Notes under the pieces: model-generated | The model's input: only the letters and a program-made list of their open reading frames with translations | Databases searched by the model: none | What the model was told of the DNA's origin: nothing | Made by a program: the position numbers and the translations under genes | From: Adiantum capillus-veneris | Taxonomy: Eukaryota; Streptophyta; Polypodiopsida; Polypodiales; Pteridaceae | DNA: 60,000 nucleotides | NCBI GenBank assembly: GCA_014529385.2 | Contig: CM043963.1 | Span: 100,856,912-100,916,911, forward strand | Direction: 5' to 3' | Shown here: piece by piece, positions 46,579 to 56,892 of the stretch | How the letters are laid out: each line of letters begins with the position of its first letter | How positions within the stretch are numbered: the stretch's first letter is position 1

Positions 46579-49500
46579 ATGACGACCGAAATAATGACTA
46601 CCATCTGTAGCTATTGTTATTTTTCAATCTGGACTCTGCACTCACTTTCAAATTCTCTAAGACGATTGCTTCCAATGTCTAGGCGCATTACAGTATTCGG
46701 GCCACAAGTTAGTCAAAAGCTTGTCCTTATTTTTGAAGGCAGCACATATGCGTTTTCTGTCTCTTTTGTGAAACAACATTTTGAGCTAACTGATGAGTTT
46801 ACTTTACATCCACTTACACTAAGTGGAGGACAGGTGAAAATGGAAGTTACCAAGTCTATTAGTGGTGAAGAGGTCTTCCTTCTGAATCATGATGTCTGTC
46901 AGTTCTTCAAGGTTTGCTTGACAACTCCTAAACATGACAATGGAATTAAGGCTCCTCTAGTAATTTTTTATTTAGAATCAGATACCGAGTCACATGGCTG
47001 CTCCAGCGTACTTGATATTATACGCTCAATGCCTTTGCAAAGCAACTTGTACTTGGCCCTGAAACAAGATAAAGACATCATTCAAGTTCAAGAGCTTCCT
47101 GTGTTTTATGATGGATATGTTGCATTTGAGTTTCCCTCTCTAGGTCACGCTAATGGAATGATTGGGATGGAATAGAGACATGATAGCCACATGTGGACTG
47201 AATATGTCACATGTAGTAGTGATACCTTTCTAGGGGTCATTAGGTTCAGTCGCTCGGGTCACTTATGTTGTGTCAACATTGATTGTCCATATTACTCGAG
47301 GACAAGACTCTACAATGAGGTGCATTGGCAAGGTCATCTTTCAAAGTCATCTCCAAAAGGCATGCTGACACCTGAATATGGCACCTTGACAAGCAATCAT
47401 TGCTCTAAAATGCCAGAGTGTGTGGAAACTTGTCCTATAGTTATTTATTATTGTATGCCAAGCGAGAAACAAAAGTGGACCCGTTGTGTGCTACATCTAG
47501 GTGAGCATCAACATCCTTGTCCAGAACGGAGGTCAAGAGTAAATGAGAAAAAATTATCATTAGTGGTTCAAGCTCGTGCTGCTCAAGAACCATTCACTAC
47601 ATCCAAACAGCTCGAGCACATGACTGCTCAAGATATGATCATGGGAAAGCTTGTAATGGAAAATGCAAACAATACCAAATATACTGAAGATTGTGAGTTT
47701 GTTGAATTTCTAGACACAATCACACCTTTGTCAAGTAGACAAAGGATTGAACAAGCTTGGAATGAGCCAAAAGATCGAAAAATATAAGTGCAAAAGGCTT
47801 AGAAGTAGTGTTTGACTTGAAGAGTAAGAGTAGGTATCCACATATACATGATGTTCTCTTGCCTGGTCAACTTGGAAATGCCCATCAACCACATGTGTTC
47901 AAGATGTCAATAATTGGGCCAGGAAGTGGAGTTGATGTGGTTAATCAAATGCATCCAGGTGGAAATCTTGAGCAGATGTGGGTACACTTTGATCATGTGC
48001 ATCATGTGCAAGGATGGCCCACAATGTCTGCACATGTTTATGATTCGTTTGTGCGTGAACTTATGACAATTGCAACATGTGAGTTTACTGTGGAGAATAA
48101 GTTTGCACAGATAGAGTTTTGGAAGATGCTCAATAAGGTGGTTCAAGATCAAGGATTTGATAAGCCTGAATTCAGAGGTTTCATGTCTGATGAGGCTAAT
48201 GCAAATTGGATAGTAGTCAAAACAGTTTACTTTGGGGGTCCCAACAAGGTTGTACCATCTAAGGAAAGGTCTTGCGTGTTTCATTGGGAGCAATCCATGA
48301 TCCGGCATTCTACTAAGTCTATCAAACCTTCCTCACAAGAGGAGCACAAAATTAAATGGCAAAAATGGCAAAATGCACCATCAAAGAATCAAGCAGATAT
48401 TTGCAAAGGAGATCTTCGTCGCTTTTGGAGAGCAGGGCATGCTGTTGATGGTGAAGTTTCATGTTTGGAGACATGGTGGGCTTGGTGGGATATCAAAGTT
48501 CACATTGGGGAGGAAGATTTGTTATGCAAGATGAGTCTGGCATTTTTGTGCCAAATACTAACCTGTCTGAGAGTAAACATGCTAGCATGCGGGCATGCTT
48601 TGGTTTCAAAGAGAAAATTAGTTTATATGAAGCCGCAGGGGCAGATATGGCAATGGTTGTACTACAAAGTGTTAAGTACAATGTGTACCTTAAAGGTGCA
48701 AAGACATGTAGTGGTCCCGAAATACAAGACCTTGCACAAAGATTTTTAGATCATTCATCCACTGCCTCGGCTGAAACAAAGTTGGTCAATCTTACACACT
48801 ACTCAATGGACGAAATGGGTTTGCAAAGTCCAGAGATGAATATGTCAAATATAAGGGAGAAGAGCGTAAAGAAAAAGAGACCAATCTATGTGGATGCTGG
48901 TGTTGTGCTGGAGGATGATAGCCACAAGCCCAAGTATGTCACAGTCACTGAACCCATTGGTGGAACAAAGTATGCACGTGCACATGGGGAAACAAAGTAT
49001 TGTCCTGAGGCGACTGTTGCAAAAATGGTATGGGCAATTAGGAGAACTGAACCTGGACACAAAATGACATGTTTTGGAATTTTTCAAGATCAAACAGATA
49101 GATGTGGACGATTCATTAATCAAGGCTCACCTAATATTAATTCTGGGGTAGCTGCACCGTGCTTTTGGGGTCGAAGAAAATATCCCTCGTCGGGATCAAA
49201 GCTTGGGGGGATTGTTGAGGGTTATGTATGGTTTTGCAATGCTAGTAACATGCACACATGGAAGATTCATGACATGCTAGTGGGGCCACCCGAACCTGCA
49301 CCAGGGGTTTGGAGGGTCGCAGAGAGCACAAATCTACTACCACATGAGGCAGAAAAACTCCAAGCAAATGGATTTGTACTTCAACAACATGGGGTAGAAT
49401 GTGCAACTCTGAATGGGGGCATTCGAGCAGCAAATAGAGTTCCAAGTGACTTTTGGCCCAAATACAGGGATGGCAAGATTATTAAATGGCACTCAAAGCT

Positions 49501-49832
49501 AACAAAAGAATTTCATACCAAAATTGATATTGGAAAATGCATGGTAGCAACATTAGTTAAAGATGTTATTGTTGTGTGCAATGAAACGCATGTTTTCTAC
49601 ATTAGCACAGAGGGGTCAAGGGCAAAGGGATTTTCATACTCTGTGACATTGTCTGATTTTCCAAGATGCACATGTGAGGACTTCCAAAAGAGAGAGTCCA
49701 AGAGGTTGACATATGTGCCATGCAAGCATATTTAGTATGTGTTTTGCCCATGACTTCATGCACCAAGCAGCCCTAATGAAGGTGGAGTTGTTTCAAGCTT
49801 TGGGAGAATTGCGGCCAAATGTGCAGCAATAG
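46579..49832 (+). pseudogene. Mutator-like transposase with zinc finger, DDE-like core and SWIM finger
   Basis: Reading starts at ATG 46579. An in-frame TAG at 47173-47175 interrupts it; the frame continues through a Cys/His-rich GCM/WRKY-like finger (CCVNIDCPYY ... HLGEHQHPC, about 47270-47525). A frameshift lies near 47787-47807. The core shows SAHVYDS (Asp about 48042), GFMSDEANANW (Asp about 48189), ERSCVFHWEQ (about 48258-48290) and NLSESKH (Glu about 48569), a plausible DDE triad with the C-x2-H signature. A frameshift near 48505 separates WWDIKVH from WGGRFVM. The C-terminus carries a SWIM finger (CTCEDF...VPCKH, 49663-49730). A further frameshift near 49735 precedes the tail ending at the TAG 49830-49832. 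The finger-DDE-SWIM order is that of plant Mutator-like/FAR1-type proteins. Four lesions make this copy inactive. Confidence 0.82.
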
Positions 49833-50224
49833 TTAAAGTGTCTCTAGATGTAAAGGTTTTGTGTGGTATGTAGTTTGAAATGCAGTGGTATTTTGTCCAC
49901 TTATGATAATCCCTAGTTTGTGAGAGATTAGCACAAGTTTTGAGAGTGCATTCTATTAATAGTTTCTTGTAAATTTCATATGTGTTTGTAAACAAATGAA
50001 CACTATTTTGTTTTAAACAATGTAAGATGCAACGGGTTTGCTACATAAACTTTATTGAAGATTGGGTTTATGTTCTTCATTCAATTTCTTTTCTCAATTT
50101 TTTGGTGGCTAGGTTAGTTCAAGTGCCTCTCTTAAATTTTCCATATACGTTTGCAAACAAATTAACATTATGGATCTTTTGTTATAAACAAAGTAAGATA
50201 CAACAAGTTCGCTTATCTAAACTA
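49833..50224 (+). other. Non-coding end of the Mutator-like element
   Basis: This is an AT-rich stretch between the transposase stop and the right terminus. Two parallel segments (around 49970-50090 and 50130-50215) share the words GTTTGTAAACAAAT/GTTTGCAAACAAAT and GTAAGATGCAAC/GTAAGATACAAC, a diverged direct repeat of about 160-170 bp spacing. Confidence 0.6.
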
Positions 50225-50279
50225 TCTCGCTCGGGTTTTTGTTTGCTCGGAAGTACTTGCTCGGGGATGGGGATTCCCC
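50225..50279 (-). repeat. Right terminal inverted repeat
   Basis: Its reverse complement starts GGGGAATCCCCATCCCCGAGCAAG and aligns with the left terminus over 55 bases, best in the CGAGCAA-containing part. The outermost bases include a small palindrome (GGGGATTCCCC type). Confidence 0.88.
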
Positions 50280-50288
50280 ACTTCTAAG
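50280..50288. repeat. 9-bp target site duplication ACTTCTAAG, right copy
   Basis: It is identical to 39953-39961. Confidence 0.9.
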
Positions 50289-50590
50289 TACTGAAATAAA
50301 ACATGAAACAAAAACAAATAGAACGGTACAAAATAAGGTCGAAATGAAAAACGCTATAGCACTCTGAAAGCATAGAGAAAATTAAAGAATGAAATGCTTT
50401 TGGCTATCTCATACACAGCCCTCTTTACTTCTCAAGAATAGATCTAGCAAGTCTCGACTTCTAGACTCTATCAAGTACTAAACCCCGTGTCTAGCTGCTT
50501 CACTCCTAAGGTGTAAATGGAATGAAAGACAAATCTTCAAAAAAGAACACTCTAAATATGCACTAGGTCACTCACCATCTAAGGATCATA
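50289..50590 (-). other. Leader remnant of a minus-strand gypsy-like element
   Basis: This is non-coding sequence between the transposon insertion and the primer site at 50591. By orientation it is the start of the internal region of an LTR element whose 5' LTR is 50610-51360. No coding frame is seen. Confidence 0.5.
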
Positions 50591-50608
50591 TCCCCAGCAG
50601 CGGCACCA
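50591..50608 (-). other. Primer binding site, Asp-tRNA-like
   Basis: The minus strand reads TGGTGCCGCTGCTGGGGA. It has three changes from the Asp-tRNA type site and lies one base from the LTR end at 50610. Confidence 0.72.
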
Positions 50609-50609
50609 A

Positions 50610-51360
50610 TGTTACCAGGTCGCCACAATGAACGTTTGTACCATAGCGATATGGCACTAACATAATGTCAATACCCAGGGAAGTGACTCGGATGGGGCAC
50701 GGAGACTCTTTGAGATCGTCAATCTTAAGAAGTGAACCTTAACACGCAAACACAACAACTCTACAAGCAAACCAACACTCCATGATCAGATAAATCTGCC
50801 TATATCCTTTCTCACAGCTCTAGGTCATCACTCCATTTCGGCACTGCAATGGACTCTAAATGCAATGAAACTTTAGGAGGAGGTCTACAACACCTAAGGG
50901 CACTATCCTACAAGTCTGGTCGCAATTTGACAAGGTACCAAAATCACGATCCATCATGAAAAAGGTCCTGAAAATTGCAACAGATCAGTCCGTAAGGTCG
51001 CCCTATGGTTTAAGAAGACTCTCCTATAATCAAAACATCATAAAACAGTGATTTAAGCACTCAAATATGCAATTAATGCTCACATACACGTAGTCGTGAA
51101 CCACAACAAAACTGACAATGCTTACACTTAAATGAAAGAGCAAAGAGAGAGGAACACAATGCAATTTTCTAAACTAAAAACGAATTACCCAATCATTACC
51201 TGCGATGATTACAAGTTGGAGCTTCGTAGTCGCTTGAGCGTACGTACATCAGAGCTCTTTCTTCTCTAAAGATAAGCCTCCTTGTCACATTAAAGTTATT
51301 GACATTTATACCTAGGGCATTATAAATGGCCACAGTGGCCGACTCACGTGGACCTTTACA
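50610..51360 (-). repeat. Gypsy-like 5' LTR on minus strand
   Basis: Plus-strand ends are TGTTACC and CCTTTACA, giving TG...CA, about 751 bp. On the minus strand a GTATAAATG TATA-like motif lies near 51303-51312. The first 110 bp and the last 250 bp are distantly similar to 52133-53416. No matching 3' LTR is visible in the window. Confidence 0.7.
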
Positions 51361-51366
51361 AATATC

Positions 51367-52476
51367 ATTACAGCATTACAACTCAAGGAATTGATCCACT
51401 ACTCTAGAATCAGGATTACACAGAGTATTACTACACTAGCTCGAAAAACTAATAGAATACAAATGTGGTGTCTGGCTACCTGTCTGGCCAAGTGGGCGCC
51501 CGTTCGGTCTGTCTCTTAACACATATCCCAGTGTTTTAATGTACACTCATTTCTCAGCTGCCTAGTTTGAGATACATGAAGCCCTATCCATGTTCCTCTA
51601 CAATTTGTAATGTATTCTAGTTTTGCTCAACAATGAAAGCTAGTTTGGGTGATATTTTGTAATTTGGTCATTGTTTGCCCTGTTTACCAACACTTCTTCA
51701 GATTTCAAAGAGTCGTGGTCTTTTTGATCCAAACATGATTTCTCTACAATTTTCCATTGACTTTTACTGCCCAAAGTAATGGTTTTTCAACTCTTAACCT
51801 ACTCCTATGAGCTGACAATGACAATATGCAATAATTTGAACTAAATGTGAAAATACAACTAGTGGTGGTGGTGTATACAACATGCTAAAAGAAAGGAGAA
51901 AATTAAAGATTGAAATGCATTAATATCATCTGATCACAACACTCTTTTCTACCAAATGGTAACCCTAGAAAGTCATCATCCTCTAGACCCTACCAACAAC
52001 TGACAAAACTTTGCTTTGCCGCTATGTTTTTAGTGAAAGATGGATGGTTTTAAAGTTCCTATTTGAACAAAGCGAATACTGTCGCAAGGTCACTCGACCA
52101 TCCTATAATGAAATCCTTGGCAATGTCACCAATGTTAGTGGATCACCACGATGGGCATCTATAGCATAGCTATGTGGCACTAGCATATTCTAATGTCAAT
52201 ACTCATGGAAGCGATTGGGATGGGGCATGGAAACGCATTGGGTTTGTCATTTTAATGTGAGAAGAGATTCACTTTTGAGAAATCATTGAATCATCACTAT
52301 TGGTTTACGACTAATGCATGCTCAATCCTCACTTCTACTAACTACTTGATGATTCCTCAAACAATGAGGTTGAAATGCCAAGAAAAATTGGGAGACTATA
52401 GGCAAGGGGTAATAGAACCTATTTGGGCCCTAACATCCCATTTTTCAGATGTACATGAATCGGGATCCATCGTTTT
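51367..52476. repeat. Dispersed repeat copy B, with unoccupied LARD site
   Basis: This is the uninterrupted counterpart of 762-1489 plus 15905-16291. At 52081-52092 it reads GTCGCAAGGTCA with a single CAAGG, exactly the site occupied by the 14.4-kb element in copy A. Identity is high by eye across both halves. No coding content. Confidence 0.88.
52114..52131 (-). other. Decayed Asp-tRNA-like primer site
   Basis: The minus strand reads TGGTGACATTGCCAAGGA, one base from an LTR-like end at 52133. It differs at about five positions from the standard site. The copy A version (TGGTGACGTTGCCAAG) is slightly closer. Confidence 0.5.
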
Positions 52477-53416
52477 GCACATGGACAAAACATAAACATA
52501 AGTGGTCTAATAGCATCATCTAAGATCTAAGAATAGCTTCTTAAAGTTATACTTGAAAGTAGTGGTTTTCTTTAATACTAGGTAGGGGCAAATGAAAAAT
52601 AGTAAACACTAATCTTTTTTCAGATACATGAGTAAAGAGGATATAAACACACATAGGATCCTTCATAATTGGCTAATTATGTTGTATGTTAAAAGGTCAG
52701 TTGTCTAGGATCCATAATTCTTCTTTATTGTGACAAGCATCTAGCAAGGTCACTTGGCAAAGCTCCACAATTTCTCATTTTTTGGTGACAAGCACCTTGT
52801 GTGTACTGAAGGTGCCTTCCTATTTCATTTGAGTCAAATGTGGTTTTTTGCCTCATGCATGCCAACATAGGTGCTTAAATTTACCGTATGGAATGAGCTG
52901 GATTGCTTTGATAGGTATTCTAGAGTTAGACTCAGAGTCACTAACTAGACTTCAGAGTAGATGTCTAGATGATGAGTTTAGACTCATAGGATCAGTTGGG
53001 GAAGGTACATAATTCAGACAACAAACAAATTTCAGATAATATAGATGAGGATCTAAAAATAATAGATTCAGATGATAGACAACTACATTGAACAACTGGA
53101 TGTGTATTATATTCTGATAGAAATTTAAATATCATTAACACTTGAAAATACTATCAAAATTGTGGATTTATTCTTACACAATGTAGTCGCAAACATAATC
53201 CAAACTGACAATGTAAAATCAAAGAGCAAGAGGAGAGAAACATAACGCAACAATGGGGACTTAATTTGGGTTATTAGCAAAAAGATATGATGATTACAAA
53301 CTTGCTCTATGTAACATGGCAACTCAGTCCGTACAATGCTTATCCAAAAAATTCTCTCTTTTAATTTGACATTTATACCTAGGGCTTTTCAAAAATGTCC
53401 TTAGGCCCAGTACCCA
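52133..53416 (-). repeat. Decayed gypsy-like LTR on minus strand
   Basis: The start (TGTTAGTGGATCACC) and the region 53150-53390 (ACTGACAATG, GACATTTATACCTAGGGC) parallel the LTR at 50610-51360. The middle (about 52480-53100) has no counterpart and may be inserted sequence. The right edge is uncertain. Confidence 0.45.
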
Positions 53417-53557
53417 TGTTTTAATAATTTAAATTAATGAGGGAGGGATTCACAAGTTACAATTCTAAAGATAAGCTTTTGCATCAATAATACAATTATG
53501 GCTTTTACAAGGGGATTTCTCACTACTAGAAGTGCCATCCGATCAGCATTCGATGCT
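53417..53557. other. Unassigned spacer
   Basis: I see nothing recognisable here. Confidence 0.4.
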
Positions 53558-54770
53558 CAAATGGTTGCAAGTTCTTTGTATCTAGCCCATGTTTGTTGAG
53601 CCCATGTTCCATCAGTGGATGCCTCCAAATATCTCTCTCTTGTGCCGTGCACAATTGTTTCTCAATGCTTTGAATTCTTTGCAGAATAACCAGGTGGGTG
53701 ATTCCTTCATCCTATTGATAAAATGAACAGTCTTAAAAAGGTTTTGCATGCACTTGTTATCTAGAAACCTATGCCACCATGGGATAAACATCACGACTTA
53801 CAAGCAATGTCATCGCCCCCGTTCCATTCCAAAACATGGAGTTTTTGTAAAAAAGTTTCACTTCGTAGGCAAGAGGAGAAATAAATTGGATAAGACATCT
53901 ATATTTGAAAATCAGTTAAGATTCATTGCCAAAAAAACTCAACTTTATCAGTATTAGGTCAAAATTGAGGGGTGTTTCAACCAAAGTTTTATGTGGGGAA
54001 TTTCAACATCCAAAATGTTTCAAGAGTTCCAACAATTTCAAGGTTTCACCCTTGTCAAAATTCATTTGCAAGCTAAGTTGACTCAAGGTACACATATAAC
54101 TCCACCACCTCCCCGTGATCACCAATGTAGTACACATCTACAAACACTGTAGTCATCAAATGGTTGCAAGTGCTTTGTATCTAGTCCATGGTAGTCCATG
54201 GTAGTCCATGGTTGAGGAGCCCTTACTCCATCATTGGATGTTTCTAGAGATCTATCTCTTGTACTCAGCACAATTTTCTTCTCAATGCTTCACATGATTT
54301 GTAGGATAACCTGGTGGGTAGTTCCTTCATCATATTGATAAAGTGAACACTCTAAAAAGGTTTCTTATGTACTTGGTATTTGGAAATCTATGCCATGGGA
54401 TAAACATCATGACTTACTATAGGCAATTGCATTGCCCCCATTCCATTCCAAAACGCAAAGTTGCAGTGTGAAATGTTTCACCTCATAGGCAAGAGGAGAA
54501 ATAAATTGAATAAAATATCCATATTTAAAAATTAGTTGAGATTAATTGTCAAAACAAATCAATTTTTTGAGTATTAGGTGAAAATTTTGGGGTGTTTCAA
54601 CCAAGGTTTTATGTGGGGCATTTCAACACCCAAATGTTTCAAGATTTTTATGGTTTCAAGGTTTCACCCTTGTCAAAATGTGTTTGCAAGCTAGATTGAC
54701 ACCATGTACAAATAGAAGTCCAACATCTCCCCATGATCACCTATATAGTAAAAATAGCAAATTTGTTTGT
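53558..54770. repeat. Tandem duplication, about 599-bp unit
   Basis: The unit starting CAAATGGTTGCAAGT at 53558 recurs at 54157 and runs to about 54770, with many substitutions and small indels. The second unit also contains a triple GTAGTCCATG repeat (54189-54212). On the minus strand the first unit has a short open frame (53612-53794) that the second does not keep, so coding is doubtful. It lies in the expected internal region of the minus-strand copia remnant to the right. Confidence 0.88.
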
Positions 54771-54988
54771 ATTTCAAACACCCACAATCTCTCTCGATTC
54801 AAATGATGTCTACTACCACGTCGTTGATATAAAAACCAAAAAGTGTGGGTGACAATGGAAAACTCGCTAGCAACGGATTCAAAAGGCCATCAACGAGCAC
54901 CATTGCCTGCTCCATTAAGGCATTATTAACCAATAAATTCTAACAGGACATACAAAGGTCCCACAACACTCTCTTCCATGCTATTATA

Positions 54989-55411
54989 TCAATGGCTTTC
55001 ACATATATGCGCAAGAAATAAGATAACCTCATCTTCCACATCCTTGGTTGATAAATCAAGGGAGGGAGCCCTTGCCAGTGTAGTCACCACCACACCAACA
55101 GTCTCTTTGTTGTCCTTCCCTGAGTCACTATTACTGCATTCCTCATTATGCTTTCCTTTGCATTTGTCTTTTGTAGAGCCTTTGTCTTTGCCTTTGGATC
55201 TGCAATTCCTAAACAAATGACCATGGTTCCCACAATTGTAACAACGGCTATTGGTCTTCTTTCTGGAATCCAAAGCAATATGTGAATTAACACCTTTGTC
55301 AGAAATTTGAATTTTTCCTTGAGTTATTGACACAATTTCCTCCTCAGTGAGAAAAGAGCTGAGATCATCAAATCCTCGCATTTCAATTTGTAGCCGAAGT
55401 GCTCTAGACAC
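54989..55411 (-). pseudogene. Copia-type gag C-terminal part with zinc knuckle
   Basis: The 140-codon frame carries CYNCGNHGHLFRNC, a C-x2-C-x4-H-x4-C nucleic-acid-binding knuckle, followed by a Lys/Gly-rich tail and an acidic stretch (STKDVEDEVI). Upstream on the minus strand (55411-55830), coding-like pieces with gag-type content continue in other frames and are interrupted by stops. The protein would bind element RNA in a capsid-like particle; this copy is broken. Confidence 0.72.
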
Positions 55412-55830
55412 CGTTTCATCGCCTCATGCAATTTTGTGAGTATCAAAGCAGCTCATTGAGTACCGGTCAATGCACTTTTCATAGCCGATAGTTGATCATG
55501 AATAACCTTAGCCTTCATAAGAAATGACTGCATGGAACTTTCATATGGAAACTTGATGGAAAATAAATGTCCAAGAAGGGTGAATGCTCGCATCATAGAA
55601 TCCTAATAAAACATTCCAACGAGCTTGAATCACCTATCACTGGTAGTCTTCAAAGTCTATATGGCTAGAGAAATTTCATTTGTAAGAGATTCCACATTGG
55701 CCGACATTGCCTTTGCATTACTCCCATCCCAATTGACACATGCTTTTTGATACTCATCATCCTAAGGCATGTGTACCTGTTGTTGGGATATGTTGTAGGA
55801 CACGGCTCCAAGCCATCAACTATGTCCCAT

Positions 55831-56580
55831 AATGCTTTCTACGCGAACAAAAATCACATAATCAAGTCAATGGGCATAATTATATCCGTTCAATTTGTTG
55901 TTGGCGCTCAAGCAAGGAGGGGCCATGTTGAAGCTGCTAGATTTGGAAATAATGGATTCCTTCTTGCAACACTCCAAGGAGTGGTCACAAAGTCCAAGCT
56001 GCTTCACAAACTCCCGAGGCTCTTGCAAGCCACCTTCCCAAGTTTGATGCCCGTCACAAACCTCTAACACACCTCCCAAAGCCGATCAGAGGAAAACAAG
56101 GTCTCTCCAATGCCCTCTCTAAACTTCACCCCTAAAGAAATTGAGGGCGCCTTTTGTAGGTTGAGTCAACAAGCGAGGGTAAATAGGGGGACTATCAGCA
56201 ATAGGGGAAGGAAACATAAGCAAAGTTTTAAAACATTGTGTGTGCACAAATTGGGGAAGAGCTTTGAGGTTGTCTCTGTCAAGGGAAAGCCACAAATCGC
56301 GTATCAAAATGTCACGGGGAGAGGGAGTTTCATTGCACTCGCCATTGCGCCAAGTACCAAGAACAATGGGCATTTTAAAATGTAGCATGATGGCGCAGTG
56401 GAGGACGGTTCTATGAGTGCAATGCCACTGTTTCAAAATGCAAGGCCTATGGTAGAGAAGCTCCATGATGATCGAAGGGCAGCATTTTAGAACATCATTT
56501 GCAAGAGGGATGAAGGTGGCACCACCGAAAAAGGTGAGATATTTCCACAGCTTCTCAATGCATGTTAATTGCTCCACCAA
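55831..56580 (-). other. Decayed leader and gag N-terminal region of the copia remnant
   Basis: Open frames occur on both strands (56119-56580 minus, 56110-56385 plus) but none shows a family motif. Position between the primer site and the gag knuckle suggests leader or decayed gag. It could also hold inserted foreign sequence. Confidence 0.35.
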
Positions 56581-56593
56581 GGCTCCGATACCA
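56581..56593 (-). other. Primer binding site, Met-tRNA-like
   Basis: The minus strand reads TGGTATCGGAGCC. It has one change from TGGTATCAGAGCC and directly abuts the LTR. Confidence 0.85.
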
Positions 56594-56638
56594 TGTCAAA
56601 GTCGACAATGCAGAAGCATAGAGACCAAGGAAAGAATG

Positions 56639-56708
<70 letters not shown>

Positions 56709-56892
56709 GAACCAACCAACCTTGGCAATTAATTGATTGTGTAATACAATTGGGATAATAGGTTGTATATATACCCACCTCAGTAAATTGCCCTACTCAA
56801 ACTTTGATAAATAAGTAAAATAAAGACCTAAAGCCAAAATAAATATTGGGATCACATTGGGCTATTCACTTGAGATGCTACTAACTTTAACA
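56594..56892 (-). repeat. 5' LTR of copia remnant
   Basis: The ends on the minus strand are TGTTAAAG and CTTTGACA, a good short inverted terminus, for a length of 299 bp. A GGGTATATATAC TATA-like motif lies near 56765-56776. It contains a 63-bp GA tract. Only one LTR copy is in the window, so the outer boundary rests on the terminal motif. Confidence 0.72.
56642..56704. repeat. GA microsatellite
   Basis: This is an uninterrupted run of about 31 GA units within the LTR. Arg-Glu repeat frames in it are artefacts. Confidence 0.97.

Larger units (their letters stand above)
39962..50279. mobile_element. Mutator-like DNA transposon, 10.3 kb, two divergent genes
   Basis: The element has 55-bp imperfect terminal inverted repeats (39962-40016 and 50225-50279), a perfect 9-bp duplication, five 254-bp subterminal tandem repeats on the left, and a plus-strand transposase pseudogene with zinc-finger, DDE-like and SWIM regions. 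It also has a long multi-exon minus-strand gene of unknown function. The two genes diverge from a GC-rich central region. This makes it look like a once autonomous element. The second gene is either a native accessory gene or a captured host gene. Confidence 0.88.
54771..56892 (-). mobile_element. Copia remnant on minus strand: 5' LTR, primer site, gag
   Basis: From right to left: LTR 56892-56594, Met-tRNA primer site 56593-56581, decayed gag ending with a zinc knuckle at about 55245-55200. No integrase or reverse transcriptase is recognisable further left, and no 3' LTR was found. This is a third copia type, with an LTR unlike the others in the window. Confidence 0.68.

Noticed and set aside
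47907-48308. 133-codon minus-strand frame opposite the transposase
   Set aside because: The plus strand carries the HVYD, FMSD and CVFHW motifs in the same stretch. The minus frame is a shadow.
56465-56710. Open frame ending in a long Arg-Glu repeat
   Set aside because: It is a reading of the GA microsatellite. Similar Arg-Glu or Ser-Leu frames occur over other CT/GA runs (20834-21022, 37110-37295).
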